Assembly (NCBI GenBank): GCA_903850335.1
Contig: CAINLJ010000143.1
Location: forward strand, 1-64,000
Direction: 5' to 3'
From: an uncultured Bacteroidia bacterium
Lineage (GTDB): Bacteria > Bacteroidota > Bacteroidia > Bacteroidales > Prolixibacteraceae
DNA: 64,000 nucleotides
Shown here: one piece after another, positions 39,290-49,862 of the stretch
Position numbering within the stretch: position 1 is the first letter of the stretch
How the letters are laid out: each line of letters starts with the position of its first letter
Notes under the pieces: model-generated
Seen by the model: only the letters and a program-made list of their open reading frames with translations
Told to the model about the DNA's origin: nothing
The model's database searches: none
Position numbers and translations under genes: made by a program

Positions 39290-40123
39290 CTATATCAATC
39301 CTTTTAGTTTTAGCAGACCGTACATTTCATCCCGCGTTTCTTTTGCGCTTTCACATGCCTTTTGGGCAAAATCCAAGCTATTTGAAGCATAAATTATTGC
39401 TCTGGATGAATTCACAAGTAAGCCACACTGTTCATTCATTCCATATTTTGCAACATCCTGCAAACTTCCACCTTGTGCGCCAACACCCGGAACAAGGAGA
39501 AAATGATTTGGAACAATTTTTCTGACACCGGATAACTCTTCCACCTTTGTCGCTCCAATAACATACATCATATTCTGCTCATTGCCCCAGTCCTGAGATA
39601 TGCGAAGAACTTTTTCGAAAAGTTTCTCACCGGAAGTTTCTTCTGCTGTAAATTGAAAATCAAATGCTCCTTTATTTGACGTAAGTGCTAATAAAATAAC
39701 ATATTTACCTGAATAAATCAGAAAGGGTTTGACAGAATCCTCACCCATATACGGTGCTACGGTCACAGCATCAAAATTCATTTTTTCAAAAAAAGCACGG
39801 GCATACATGGACGAGGTATTACCTATATCACCACGTTTCGCATCAGCTATAAGAAATATGTCAGGATAGTTTTCACGGATATACTGCGTTGTTTTTTCCA
39901 GACTCAACCATCCATCCATTCCTTCAGATTCATAAAAAGCAAGATTTGGTTTATAGGCTACTGTATAAGAAGCTGTTGCATCAATAATCTCCTTATTAAA
40001 TTCAAAAATAGGATCGGTTGTATCGCGAAGAAAAGCCGGAATTTTGTTCACATCAGTATCAAGACCAACACAAAGGAAGGATCCTTTTTTCTTAATATTT
40101 TCAAATAGTTGCTGATTGTTCAT
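39290..40123 (-). CDS. pyrF: orotidine 5'-phosphate decarboxylase
   Basis: 277 aa; [39 protein letters not shown]. Confidence 0.95.
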   Translation of the reverse strand: MNNQQLFENIKKKGSFLCVGLDTDVNKIPAFLRDTTDPIFEFNKEIIDATASYTVAYKPNLAFYESEGMDGWLSLEKTTQYIRENYPDIFLIADAKRGDIGNTSSMYARAFFEKMNFDAVTVAPYMGEDSVKPFLIYSGKYVILLALTSNKGAFDFQFTAEETSGEKLFEKVLRISQDWGNEQNMMYVIGATKVEELSGVRKIVPNHFLLVPGVGAQGGSLQDVAKYGMNEQCGLLVNSSRAIIYASNSLDFAQKACESAKETRDEMYGLLKLKGLI

Positions 40124-40247
40124 GTGTAATTTTCTATGAAGTATTTATCTTATTTAATCATCACTAGCTCCCGTGAAACCTTTTCATGAGAAGTTTTATT
40201 ACCAGAAATTCATGACCTACAGCCTAAATGCCTAACAGCCTGATTCC

Positions 40248-41333
40248 TCACAATTCCGTTTCCTTCAATCTTTCAGTATTTTCCTCCACCCTCAATTTGT
40301 CGATTATTTCCTCGATATCGCCGTCCATAATAGCAGGAAGGTTATATACAGTCAATCCGATGCGGTGATCAGTCATCCGTCCCTGGGGATAATTATAAGT
40401 CCGAATCTTTGCGGACCTGTCGCCAGTTGAGACCATTGTCTTGCGCCTTGAGGCAATATCGTCGAGATATTTCTGATATTCCATGTTATAGATACGTGTT
40501 CGCAATTCACCCATTGCCTTGGCAAGATTCTTAATTTGAGATTTCTCATCCTGACAGGTAACAACGATTCCTGTCGGAATGTGTGTAAGTCTGATGGCTG
40601 AGTAAGTAGTATTAACACTCTGTCCTCCAGGCCCCGAGGAGCAATACGTATCTTTTCTTATATCCGTTTCACGAAGGTCAATGTCGAACTCTTCAGCTTC
40701 AGGTAAAATAGCAACTGTTGATGCAGAGGTATGGATCCGTCCCTGAGTTTCAGTTTGGGGTACCCGCTGTACACGGTGTACTCCCGACTCGAATTTTAAC
40801 ACTCCATACACATTTTCACCCGTTACCTTAGCTACAATTTCCTTAAATCCTCCTGAGGTTCCTTCTGTTGAGCTTGTTACCTCCAATCTCCAGCCTTTGC
40901 GGTCACAGAATTTTGAGTACATCCTGAATAAATCACCTGCAAAAATTGCTGCTTCATCACCTCCGGTTCCCCCGCGAATTTCAAGAATAGCATTCTTACT
41001 ATCCTCAGGATCAGCAGGAACAAGGAGAAAACGGATTTCATCCTCATGCTCTTTAATAAGATTTTCACTGTTTTCAAGTTCCTCCCGGGCCATTTCACGC
41101 AGGTCTTCATCAGTTTCAGTATCGAGTATCTCCCGTGCATCTGAGAAATTTTTAAGCAGGTTCTGATATCGCTGGAAGGATTTAACGAGCGAATCAAGCT
41201 GCTTGTAATCCTGATTCAATCGTACATAGCGCTTCATGTCTTTCATAACATCAGGATCAGAAATCTGCTGGCTGACCTCGTCGAAGCGAATCTTGATTCC
41301 TTCGTATTTTTCTATAAGTGAATTATCTGACAT
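40248..41333 (-). CDS. prfA: peptide chain release factor 1
   Basis: 361 aa; GGQ motif (CSSGPGGQSVNTTYSAIRLTHIPTGIVV), GGTGGDEAAIFAGDLFRMY. Confidence 0.96.
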   Translation of the reverse strand: MSDNSLIEKYEGIKIRFDEVSQQISDPDVMKDMKRYVRLNQDYKQLDSLVKSFQRYQNLLKNFSDAREILDTETDEDLREMAREELENSENLIKEHEDEIRFLLVPADPEDSKNAILEIRGGTGGDEAAIFAGDLFRMYSKFCDRKGWRLEVTSSTEGTSGGFKEIVAKVTGENVYGVLKFESGVHRVQRVPQTETQGRIHTSASTVAILPEAEEFDIDLRETDIRKDTYCSSGPGGQSVNTTYSAIRLTHIPTGIVVTCQDEKSQIKNLAKAMGELRTRIYNMEYQKYLDDIASRRKTMVSTGDRSAKIRTYNYPQGRMTDHRIGLTVYNLPAIMDGDIEEIIDKLRVEENTERLKETEL

Positions 41334-41414
41334 AAAATTTTTGGATTAATTTTTAATAGCATTGTGATGAAAGTACTCTAAGGTCATTCCTACTCTCCCT
41401 CTAAATAACCAGAG

Positions 41415-42596
41415 CTAATACTCGAAAGTACCAAACCCAGAGTGGATGGTAACTTTTTTACCCTGATACGATTCAACTTTTCCAATAACCTGAGCATCGA
41501 TATTAAAGGATTTTGATATACCTATAATTTCATCAGCTACTTTTTTATCGGCATAGATTTCGAACCTGTGCCCCATATTAAAAACCTTATACATCTCGCT
41601 CCATGAAGTTCCACTTTGTTCTTGTATTAGTTTAAATAAAGGTGGAACTTCAAATAGATTATTTTTTATAACATGCACATTTTCAATAAAATGGAGCACC
41701 TTAGTTTGAGCACCTCCTGAACAGTGTATCATGCCGGAAATAAATGGTCTGAATTGGCCAAGTACTTTCTTTATTACCGGAGCATAGGTTCTTGTCGGAC
41801 TCAAAACAAGCTTTCCTGCATCTAGTTCACTTCCATCCACAGGGTCGGTTAAATTACAATTACCCGAATAAATAAGTAATTCCGGTAGAGCCGGATCAAA
41901 ACTTTCCGGATATTTTGCAGCAAGGTATTTGGCAAATACATCATGGCGCGCTGATGTGAGACCATTACTTCCCATCCCTCCATTGTATCCTTTTTCATAG
42001 GATGCAGTACCTGAAGAGGATAAGCCAATGATACAATCTCCTTCCTTAATACTATCCGCAGAAATTACATCACTTCGTTTCATTCGGGTGGTTACGGTCG
42101 AATCTACAATTATCGTTCGGACCAGATCACCCACATCGGCGGTTTCTCCTCCTGTTGCCTGGATGTTAATTCCCAAATCTCTTAGTTCAGCACAAAGTTC
42201 TTCCGTACCGGCTATGATTGCTGCTATCACTTCACCCGGGATATTGTTTTTATTCCGTCCGATTGTAGACGATAAAAGGATATTATCAATAGCGCCAACG
42301 CACAGCAAATCATCGAGGTTCATTACAATAGCATCCTGTGCAATGCCCTTCCAAACAGACAGGTCACCAGTTTCTTTCCAATAAAGATAGGCTAAAGCCG
42401 ATTTTGTTCCGGCTCCATCGGCGTGCATAATATTACAGTAATCCGGATCTCCTCCGAGATAATCGGGTACAACCTTACAGAACGCTTTTGGAAAAAGTCC
42501 TTTGCCGACATTTTTTATCGCATTATGTACGTCTTCTTTCGAAGCTGAGACACCCCTTAAATTATACCTGCTGTCGAAACCCATATTGATAATCAA
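41415..42596 (-). CDS. purM: phosphoribosylformylglycinamidine cyclo-ligase (AIR synthase)
   Basis: 393 aa; MHADGAGTKSALAYLYWKETGDLSVWKGIAQDAIVMNLDDLLCVGA, ATGGETADVGD. Confidence 0.93.
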   Translation of the reverse strand: MIINMGFDSRYNLRGVSASKEDVHNAIKNVGKGLFPKAFCKVVPDYLGGDPDYCNIMHADGAGTKSALAYLYWKETGDLSVWKGIAQDAIVMNLDDLLCVGAIDNILLSSTIGRNKNNIPGEVIAAIIAGTEELCAELRDLGINIQATGGETADVGDLVRTIIVDSTVTTRMKRSDVISADSIKEGDCIIGLSSSGTASYEKGYNGGMGSNGLTSARHDVFAKYLAAKYPESFDPALPELLIYSGNCNLTDPVDGSELDAGKLVLSPTRTYAPVIKKVLGQFRPFISGMIHCSGGAQTKVLHFIENVHVIKNNLFEVPPLFKLIQEQSGTSWSEMYKVFNMGHRFEIYADKKVADEIIGISKSFNIDAQVIGKVESYQGKKVTIHSGFGTFEY

Positions 42597-42937
42597 TGGT
42601 TTGCAAAAATATCAAAACTGACTTGAACTTTCAAATCAGGTGGCGTAAAAATAATCAATTTTTATGAATCCTGATGCATTTGGGATCTTGCAACTGGCTT
42701 CTGGCGGCCGGCTTTTGATTACTTGCAGTTTATTCTTTCGTTTCGATAGTGCGTATTTGTTGTTTTTTTAAGGTATTTTGTAATTAGGAAGAATTCAAAA
42801 TTCATGGAGTGGCAAGCCAGTTGCCAGTTACAGGCTGCTTATCGATTTGTTTTATTTACCTCCTATAAAACTCAATTCCAACTCTGTTAATATGTTCCGG
42901 AAGTTTTGGTTCATTAATGCCATTGTACTATCAAGTC

Positions 42938-44929
42938 TTATTTCTCAAACTTCTCCCTGTAATCGGATGATAAAACCCTGAATTCTGTACGTCTGTTGAT
43001 CTGGTGACAAATCTCCCTTTGTTCGTCTTTTTCAAGAGTCTGGATAAAACTGCAGGTCAGTTCAGTCCCTGGTTTAAGGAAGGTATATGTTTTGGAGAGT
43101 TTCTTTGTAACTTTTTTAGGTGCCGTTTTACCATATCCCTTTGCAACTAACCGGCCTGGCTGAATTCCCTTTGCAATCAAGTATGAAACAACAGATTGGG
43201 CTCTTTTTTGTGATATCTCAGAATTAAGAATTTCGTCACCCCGGCAATCGGTGTGTGCCATTAATTCAATTACTGTTGTCGGGTTCAGGACAAGCAATTC
43301 TGATAAGCTGTCCAAAGCTGCCACTGATTCCGGAAGAAGGTCCCATTTGCCAAAAGCGTAATAAATATTATCAATACTTATTGGTGTGTCAGCCGGAGTG
43401 AGCTCCATCCTGAACTGGAATTGTTTTCCCTCTTCGAGGCCCATTGTGGATGCAACCATCTTGGCGTTTAAGAATCCCTTTCGGTAGGCAGCAACGATAT
43501 ATTCCACCTGTGGCTTTATTTTAAATCTGAATTGACCGTTTTCCGCCTTAAGTTTAAGCATTGTGCCGTCAGTGCCGATAAGTTTAACTGATGCATCGTT
43601 TATCCGTAGTCCATTTTCTTTATTAATGACATCACCTTCAATCTCATACACTTTTGGTGGAAGTACAAAGGAATAAATATCATCCTTTAGACTTCCCTCA
43701 CGATTGCTTGTAAACAGTCCGCGTTCTTCACCTGAATAAAAGGAGATTGCAAAATCGTCTCCTGTTGAATTGACAGGTGATTTCATGTTTTCAACTACCC
43801 ATTTTCCGTTTGAGCTTTTCTGTGCCATAAAGATGTCCATACCCCCCATTCCAATATGAGCATTCGAAGAAAAATAGAGCGTCCCGTTTTCCCTGATGAA
43901 TGGGAACATTTCGTCACCAGAGGTATTAATTTCCGGACCTGCATTAACAGGTTTTTCCCAGGTATCTCCTTTTTTCTTTGTTGTAAACCAGATATCTTTT
44001 CCTCCCATCCCGCCAGGGCGGTCTGAAACGAAGTAGAGAGTATTCCCGTCTGCTGACAGAGAAGGGTGCGCAGCCATCAGGGTGTCGCCTCCAACCTTAA
44101 TCTTCACAGGGTCACCCCATATTCCTAAAAGTTGTTTGGCAGAAAAGATCTCGGCGCTACGCTGGTCTGATTTTGAATAGCGGCAACGGGTGAAATACAT
44201 GATATTACCTGTTGAATTAAATGATGCAGCACCTTCCTCATCAAAAGTATCAATTACCTTTTGATCCTCGATAATAACCGGTTTATCCCACCTTTTCTTC
44301 TGAAGGTTATACGTACTCTTGAAGATATCCGCATTTAATTCTCCGGTAATCGCGCTCTTTTCATTTCCTGTGGCACCCTTTCTTGAGGATGTAAAATAGA
44401 TCTCATTGTCATGAATTCCTGCATAGGAGGCACTATAATCACTTGCATTTGAATTTATTTCCTTAAGGTTTTCAATTTTATAACGGCTCGGGGTCTTCAA
44501 CCATTCCTGTGTTTTTTGGGCAGATTCGATTCCGTTTAAAGCCATTTGATCTCCGGGCACTGAATCCAGATAGGCTTTATAATTTTTTATGGCTTCTTCG
44601 TATTTTCCGTTTGCGCGAAGCACTTCAGCATAGTGCAACCAAAAGATTGTGCCTCCCGAATTTCTGATCATGGCACTCTTAAAATAACTCTCGGCCTGGC
44701 GATACTGACCTATTTTGTAATATGCTTCTGCAATTTTAAATTGTATTATAGCTTTTTGCTTACGATCCTTTATTTTAGTATAGGACTTTCGCAAAGCGGT
44801 AATACTTTTTGCATATTCACCAATCTCAAAGGAAGTCAGAGCCGTTTTATATTGATTTGATACGGTACACGAACACATGAATCCCATCAGGAAAAACAGC
44901 AAAAAGTGGCGAATTTTAATATATTCCAT
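42938..44929 (-). CDS. PorE-like OmpA-family lipoprotein (TPR + PD40 propeller + CarboxypepD-reg + OmpA)
   Basis: 663 aa; lipobox FMCSC, N-terminal TPRs, PD40/WD40-like blades (ADGNTLYFVSDRPGGMGGKDIW), OmpA-like peptidoglycan-binding C-terminus (MAHTDCRGDEILNSEISQKRAQSVVSYLIAKGI). Confidence 0.87.
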   Translation of the reverse strand: MEYIKIRHFLLFFLMGFMCSCTVSNQYKTALTSFEIGEYAKSITALRKSYTKIKDRKQKAIIQFKIAEAYYKIGQYRQAESYFKSAMIRNSGGTIFWLHYAEVLRANGKYEEAIKNYKAYLDSVPGDQMALNGIESAQKTQEWLKTPSRYKIENLKEINSNASDYSASYAGIHDNEIYFTSSRKGATGNEKSAITGELNADIFKSTYNLQKKRWDKPVIIEDQKVIDTFDEEGAASFNSTGNIMYFTRCRYSKSDQRSAEIFSAKQLLGIWGDPVKIKVGGDTLMAAHPSLSADGNTLYFVSDRPGGMGGKDIWFTTKKKGDTWEKPVNAGPEINTSGDEMFPFIRENGTLYFSSNAHIGMGGMDIFMAQKSSNGKWVVENMKSPVNSTGDDFAISFYSGEERGLFTSNREGSLKDDIYSFVLPPKVYEIEGDVINKENGLRINDASVKLIGTDGTMLKLKAENGQFRFKIKPQVEYIVAAYRKGFLNAKMVASTMGLEEGKQFQFRMELTPADTPISIDNIYYAFGKWDLLPESVAALDSLSELLVLNPTTVIELMAHTDCRGDEILNSEISQKRAQSVVSYLIAKGIQPGRLVAKGYGKTAPKKVTKKLSKTYTFLKPGTELTCSFIQTLEKDEQREICHQINRRTEFRVLSSDYREKFEK

Positions 44930-45078
44930 GTTCGAGATTCAATTAATTCCGCTGACAGGTCGGCTATCATGCGCCCGACAAAGATAAACCTATTGACAGA
45001 TTATTATAAACCACAAGTCAAAAATTAGTGCGATTTGACTGAAAGATTGTACCTTTGTCCCTTTTAAAGCAATATTAT

Positions 45079-45516
45079 ATGATTCAAGCTGAAATTCATA
45101 CGGTAAAGGGGTTGATGAAGGTTAATTTCTTCGAAAATGATGCTCCGTTGGCAGTTGCCAATTTTGTAAAACTTTCAAAAGAAGGTTTTTATAATGGTCT
45201 AACCTTTCACAGGGTGATTCCTAATTTTGTTATTCAGGGTGGATGTCCAAAGGGTACAGGCGCAGGCGGTCCCGGGTACACGATTAAATGCGAGTTAACA
45301 GGAGAGAACCAATATCACGATCGTGGAGTTCTTTCTATGGCCCATGCAGGTAAAGATACAGGTGGCTCGCAATTTTTTATCTGTCACAGCCGCACAAATA
45401 CAAGTCATTTGGATCGTAAACACACCTGTTTTGGTAAAGTTTACGAAGGTTTGGAAGTTATTGATGCAATTCGTCAGGGAGATAAGATTGAAAAAATTGT
45501 AATCCTGGAGTCATAA
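45079..45516 (+). CDS. cyclophilin-type peptidyl-prolyl cis-trans isomerase
   Basis: [31 protein letters not shown]...GGSQFFICH; start at internal ATG ([11 protein letters not shown]). Confidence 0.95.
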   Translation: MIQAEIHTVKGLMKVNFFENDAPLAVANFVKLSKEGFYNGLTFHRVIPNFVIQGGCPKGTGAGGPGYTIKCELTGENQYHDRGVLSMAHAGKDTGGSQFFICHSRTNTSHLDRKHTCFGKVYEGLEVIDAIRQGDKIEKIVILES

Positions 45517-45540
45517 AGGTTAATTCTACCTAATTTAAAG

Positions 45541-45580
45541 CCGTCCGGAAATTCGTTTCTGTGACGGTTTTTTTATTTTT
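45541..45580 (+). terminator. Rho-independent terminator with TTCG loop
   Basis: CCGTCcGGAAAttcgTTTCtgtGACGG followed by TTTTTTTATTTTTT. Confidence 0.85.
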
Positions 45581-45876
45581 TAAATTTGTGAATAATTTAG
45601 ACGAAATTTGAAAAATTATTGCTAAATTAGAGCAAATAAATAACACAATGAATTGCCTCTCTTTTCAGCGAGTAATTGATTGTTCTGACCTCAAAACATC
45701 AGCAAATACGCTAATCCTGTTTGGCAGTCCAGGGATTGCATCATCACATTTTGTTGATATTTATCACATATTAATTCCAAACATAATTATTACTTAAAAT
45801 CAGTTGGCATTTTTCCCCGTGTAAGTTTATGCGGTCAAAATAAAATGAAGTTTACTAATCTTTTAAATTAAAGAAA

Positions 45877-46350
45877 ATGGAAAACAGAATTGATGTTGTA
45901 CTTACTCCTGAAAATAAGGAGAGTATTTTACAGGCCATTAAAATTGCCAGATCGGGTATGCCATTCCTGATTAAATTGACAGAAGATGACCACAAGTTGT
46001 TACATAAGATGGATGAGGGGTGTACACCGTTTGTTATGAGATGTCTGGAAGAAGCTTATAAAAATGATGAACTTGATCCCGGGTCTGAACTTTTGAAAGG
46101 TGTTCCTAATGATGTCGATGTTTATTCTTTTCTTTCCTTGGTGGAAAAGCAGCTACGTCTTTTTCTTGAGATGGTTTCTGATACCAAACTGCTTGCCGGA
46201 TCAGAAGCGTTTGACACTGCAACTTCCATCTATTCCAAGGCAAAAGTAAATGCAAAGCTGGGTAATCCCGGAGCTCAGGAGATTGTTGACGAATTGGGTA
46301 AACTCTATAAACCTGCATGTGCTCATACGCATCTTATCGCGATGCATTAA
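45877..46350 (+). CDS. conserved hypothetical protein
   Basis: 157 aa ORF with a plausible A/G-rich leader; no recognisable domain. Confidence 0.7.
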   Translation: MENRIDVVLTPENKESILQAIKIARSGMPFLIKLTEDDHKLLHKMDEGCTPFVMRCLEEAYKNDELDPGSELLKGVPNDVDVYSFLSLVEKQLRLFLEMVSDTKLLAGSEAFDTATSIYSKAKVNAKLGNPGAQEIVDELGKLYKPACAHTHLIAMH

Positions 46351-46501
46351 AACGAGGAACTTTGATCTTCATTTTGGGTTAGTTACTCTTTTTTAGGGCA
46401 GTGGAAAAAGATGAAAAATACTCTGCCTGGTCAGAAAATTATTTTGACCGGAAATATCCATGTAATAATTTAAAAATCAATAATATATAAGTAAATAAAT
46501 T

Positions 46502-46549
46502 AAGTGCGAATAATTGTATTGAATCATTCATAACAATCTATTCGCACTT
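46502..46549. other. long hairpin (11-bp outer stem plus inner stems)
   Basis: AAGTGCGAATA...TATTCGCACTT, with inner ATTGT...ACAAT and TGAATCATTCA. Confidence 0.75.
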
Positions 46550-46662
46550 GAAATTTATTGTCGGATAATCATTTTTTTTAATCAATAGGTCAATTCTTTT
46601 GAGACTAGAAAAATAATCACTTCATTTGTATTAAAGCGACTATCATATTAACTAATTCAATT

Positions 46663-47928
46663 ATGAACAGCAGGGAGAATCTGAAAAAAACGTTGAATCA
46701 TGAGCAACCAGAGCGGTTGATTATCGATTTTGGCGGAACCGCGGTTACCGGAATTCATTGTCTGGCAGTTAAGAACCTTAGAAGTTATTATGGTCTTCCC
46801 AATCATCCTGTTAAGGTTGTTGAACCATTCCAGATGTTAGGCGAAGTGGAGGATGATTTACTCGACGCAATGGGAATTGATGTTATTGGGGCTTATGGCA
46901 AAAACAATATGTTTGGATTTGCGAATAATGAATGTGACTGGAAAACTTTTACTTCAAATTGGGGTCAACAATTGCTTGTTCCAGAAGATTTTAAGTTTAT
47001 AAAAGATAATGATGGCAGTTTACTTATTTTCCCTGAAGGAGACGAAAATGCAGAGCCCTGCGCGAGAATGCCTCAAAGTGGTTATTTTTTTGACGCCGTT
47101 ATTCGCCAGAAACCCATTGAAGAGGAGAATCTTGACCCTTCTGATAATCTGGAAGAATTTGGTCCTGTTGATAGTTCCTCTCTGGATTACTGGGAACGAA
47201 CAATTAACCGTCTTTCTCATTCGGGTAAAGGCATTATTGCTTCTCTCGGAGGGACTGCACTTGGTGATATAGCACTGGTTCCCGGAATGCAGCTTAAGAA
47301 CCCCAAAGGAATCAGAGATGTTGCCGAATGGTATATGAGTACCGTAATGCGTCCGGATTATATTCATTCAATATTCGAGAAACAAACTGATTTGGCTATT
47401 GCCAATTTCACTAAAATTTTTGAAAGAATTGGTAACCAGATTGATGCTGTTTTTATCTGCGGAACAGATTTTGGAACTCAAGACTCAACGTTTTGTTCAT
47501 CTGAGCAATTCATTGAGTTGTATCTTCCTTATTATAAAAGAATTAATGACTGGATGCATCAAAATACCGAATGGAAAAGTTTTAAACATTCATGTGGTGC
47601 AGTTGAATCATTTATGCCACTGTTTATTGAAGCAGGGTTTGACATAATCAATCCGGTTCAGATTAATGCCAAAGGAATGGATCCCAGACATCTAAAAGAA
47701 TCCTATGGAAAGGATCTTGTATTTTGGGGGGGAGGGGTAGATACGCAGAAAATGCTGTCGTTTGGTACACCTGATCAGGTAAGAAAACAAGTCCTTGAAA
47801 ATTGTGAGATTTTTTCGAAAGACGGTGGTTTTGTTTTTAATACTGTTCATAACATTCAGGCAAATGTTCCGGTTGAAAACCTTGCTGCCATGATGGAGGC
47901 CTTAAAAATATTTAATGGTAAAATATGA
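46663..47928 (+). CDS. uroporphyrinogen decarboxylase (UroD/MtaA)-superfamily protein, probable corrinoid methyltransferase
   Basis: 421 aa; SLGGTALGDIALVPGMQLKNPKGI..., FKHSCGAVESFMPLFIEAGFDIINPVQ; H-x-C zinc-type motif. Confidence 0.8.
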   Translation: MNSRENLKKTLNHEQPERLIIDFGGTAVTGIHCLAVKNLRSYYGLPNHPVKVVEPFQMLGEVEDDLLDAMGIDVIGAYGKNNMFGFANNECDWKTFTSNWGQQLLVPEDFKFIKDNDGSLLIFPEGDENAEPCARMPQSGYFFDAVIRQKPIEEENLDPSDNLEEFGPVDSSSLDYWERTINRLSHSGKGIIASLGGTALGDIALVPGMQLKNPKGIRDVAEWYMSTVMRPDYIHSIFEKQTDLAIANFTKIFERIGNQIDAVFICGTDFGTQDSTFCSSEQFIELYLPYYKRINDWMHQNTEWKSFKHSCGAVESFMPLFIEAGFDIINPVQINAKGMDPRHLKESYGKDLVFWGGGVDTQKMLSFGTPDQVRKQVLENCEIFSKDGGFVFNTVHNIQANVPVENLAAMMEALKIFNGKI

Positions 47929-48932
47929 TGAATAAAAAACAACTCCTTGATATTTTACGTAAAGATGGAAATATTGCCGGGAATACCTTGTTTGCCCCTA
48001 TTTTAATGCATTTTATTGCAAAATTCGCAGGGGGTGATTATGCCAGGTTTGCATCGGATTACAGATTTCTTGTCGAAGCCAATCTTCGGGCACTCGAATA
48101 TTTTGATATTGATATGGTAGGATTGATTTCTGATCCATATCGTGAAACCAGTGCTTTTGGTGCCCGGATTCAATATATTCCGGACGGAGTTCCCCGCTGC
48201 CTGGACCTTGTAATTAAAAATGCTGAAGATGTCAAAAACCTTAACCAGCCTGATGTTTATAAGTGTGAACGAACCAGAGACAGGATTTTAGGTGCGGGGT
48301 TATTGTCAAAAAAAGTAAACGGTGAAGTGCCTGTATTTGGATGGATCGAAGGACCTATGGCAGAGGCATGTGATTTGGCTGGTATTGAGCAATTTATGAT
48401 TATGACAATGATGGATCCGGATTCTGCAAATATTCTTCTGGATAAATGTGTTGTAATGGCAAAAGATTTTGCCAGGGCACAGATTGAAGCAGGTTGCAGC
48501 GTTATTGGTGTTGGAGATGCTATTTGTTCACAGATTGATCCATATACCTATGAGACGTTTGTAAAAGAGCGCCATCGTGAAATAATAGAATATATTCATG
48601 AAAATGAGGCATTGGTAAAAATGCATATTTGCGGGGATATAACACATCTCTTCCCGTTAATTAATGACCTTGGAATAGATATTTTAGATCTGGACTGGCA
48701 GGTCGATCTTCAGCATGCTTTCGAAATGCTGGGGCCTGATGTAATACGATGTGGTAATATTGATCCCAGGTTTGTAATGGACAAAAATAAGGATGAAATA
48801 ATTGAAGCATGCAAAGTATTATGTCATAGTGAGAGAGGGCGAAAATTTATTTTATCTGCCGGATGTGAGATTATAGTTACTACTCCGCAGGAAAACCTGA
48901 TGGCAATGCGAATAGCCACATTTACATATTAA
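47925..48932 (+). CDS. UroD/MtaA-superfamily methyltransferase-like protein
   Basis: 335 aa; VKMHICGDITHLFPLINDLGIDILDLDWQVDL...FILSAGCEI; HxC...C zinc-type motif of MtaA/MtbA-like methylcobamide:thiol methyltransferases; 4-nt overlap with the upstream gene. Confidence 0.82.
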   Translation: MMNKKQLLDILRKDGNIAGNTLFAPILMHFIAKFAGGDYARFASDYRFLVEANLRALEYFDIDMVGLISDPYRETSAFGARIQYIPDGVPRCLDLVIKNAEDVKNLNQPDVYKCERTRDRILGAGLLSKKVNGEVPVFGWIEGPMAEACDLAGIEQFMIMTMMDPDSANILLDKCVVMAKDFARAQIEAGCSVIGVGDAICSQIDPYTYETFVKERHREIIEYIHENEALVKMHICGDITHLFPLINDLGIDILDLDWQVDLQHAFEMLGPDVIRCGNIDPRFVMDKNKDEIIEACKVLCHSERGRKFILSAGCEIIVTTPQENLMAMRIATFTY

Positions 48933-48958
48933 TCTGTAATACATAAAATTAAAATAAG

Positions 48959-49840
48959 ATGGGAAAAATCACAGACCGGATCAATACAGGAGAAATTCTT
49001 GTATCTGATGGAGCTTGGGGAACCTTTCTGCATGCCAAAGGATTAAAACCCGGAGAGTGTCCGGAATTGTGGAATATTGAAAGGGCTGATGATGTATTTG
49101 ATATTGCCAAAAGCTATATTGATGCCGGAGCGGATATGGTCGAGACGAATAGTTTTGGAGGGAACAGCTTTAAACTGGCACATTATGGTTTAGGTTCAAG
49201 AGTCTCTGAATTAAATGAAGCCGCAGCCGCCATATCACGCAGAGCTGCCGGTGAAAAGATTGTGTTAGGATCAGTCGGACCCACCGGAAAGATTCTTATG
49301 ATGGGTGATGTGACTGAAGAAGAGTTGTATAACTCATTCAAAGAGCAGGTTATGGCTTTGGAGAAAGGTGGGGTTGATGCTATAGTCGTCGAAACAATGA
49401 CAGATCTTGACGAAGCAAGAATTGCGGTTAAGGCAGCCAGGGAAAACACGACACGCGAAGTAATCTGTACGATGACCTTTCAAAAGACGCCTGATGGTGA
49501 ATACCGTTCTATGATGGGTATTTCTCCCACTGAAATGATGGCTGGTCTGATTCCGGTTGGAGTTGATATAACAGGGGCAAACTGCGGAAATGGAATTGAA
49601 GGAATGATTCAAATAGTTAATGAAATCAGAAAAGCTAATTCAGAAATTCCTGTCTTGATCCATGCAAACGCAGGAGTACCGTTATATAAGGACGGGATTA
49701 CAATATTTCCGGAAAATCCGGTGCAAACTGCCGGATTTGTAAGTGATATTATCGATGCAGGGGTGAATATTATTGGAGGGTGTTGCGGTACAACTCCGGA
49801 ACATATTCGCCAGATTGTAAAGGTTGTTCGCAATTCATAA
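48959..49840 (+). CDS. homocysteine S-methyltransferase domain protein (MetH N-terminal-like)
   Basis: 293 aa; SDGAWGTFLHAKGL, ETNSFGGN, GANCGNG and GGCCGTTPEHI zinc-ligand motifs. Confidence 0.9.
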   Translation: MGKITDRINTGEILVSDGAWGTFLHAKGLKPGECPELWNIERADDVFDIAKSYIDAGADMVETNSFGGNSFKLAHYGLGSRVSELNEAAAAISRRAAGEKIVLGSVGPTGKILMMGDVTEEELYNSFKEQVMALEKGGVDAIVVETMTDLDEARIAVKAARENTTREVICTMTFQKTPDGEYRSMMGISPTEMMAGLIPVGVDITGANCGNGIEGMIQIVNEIRKANSEIPVLIHANAGVPLYKDGITIFPENPVQTAGFVSDIIDAGVNIIGGCCGTTPEHIRQIVKVVRNS

Positions 49841-49862
49841 AAAATATTTTACCGGAATTCCT

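Noticed and set aside
42680-42830. GCAACTGGCTT / AAGCCAGTTGC inverted repeat downstream of the PorE-like gene region
   Set aside because: Arms ~110 bp apart with imperfect match; no supporting context for a mobile element or RNA.
46663-48932. Two UroD-family genes as haem-biosynthesis hemE duplicates
   Set aside because: HxC zinc-type motifs and the neighbouring homocysteine methyltransferase and MetH-activation genes favour methyltransferase function; no other haem genes nearby.
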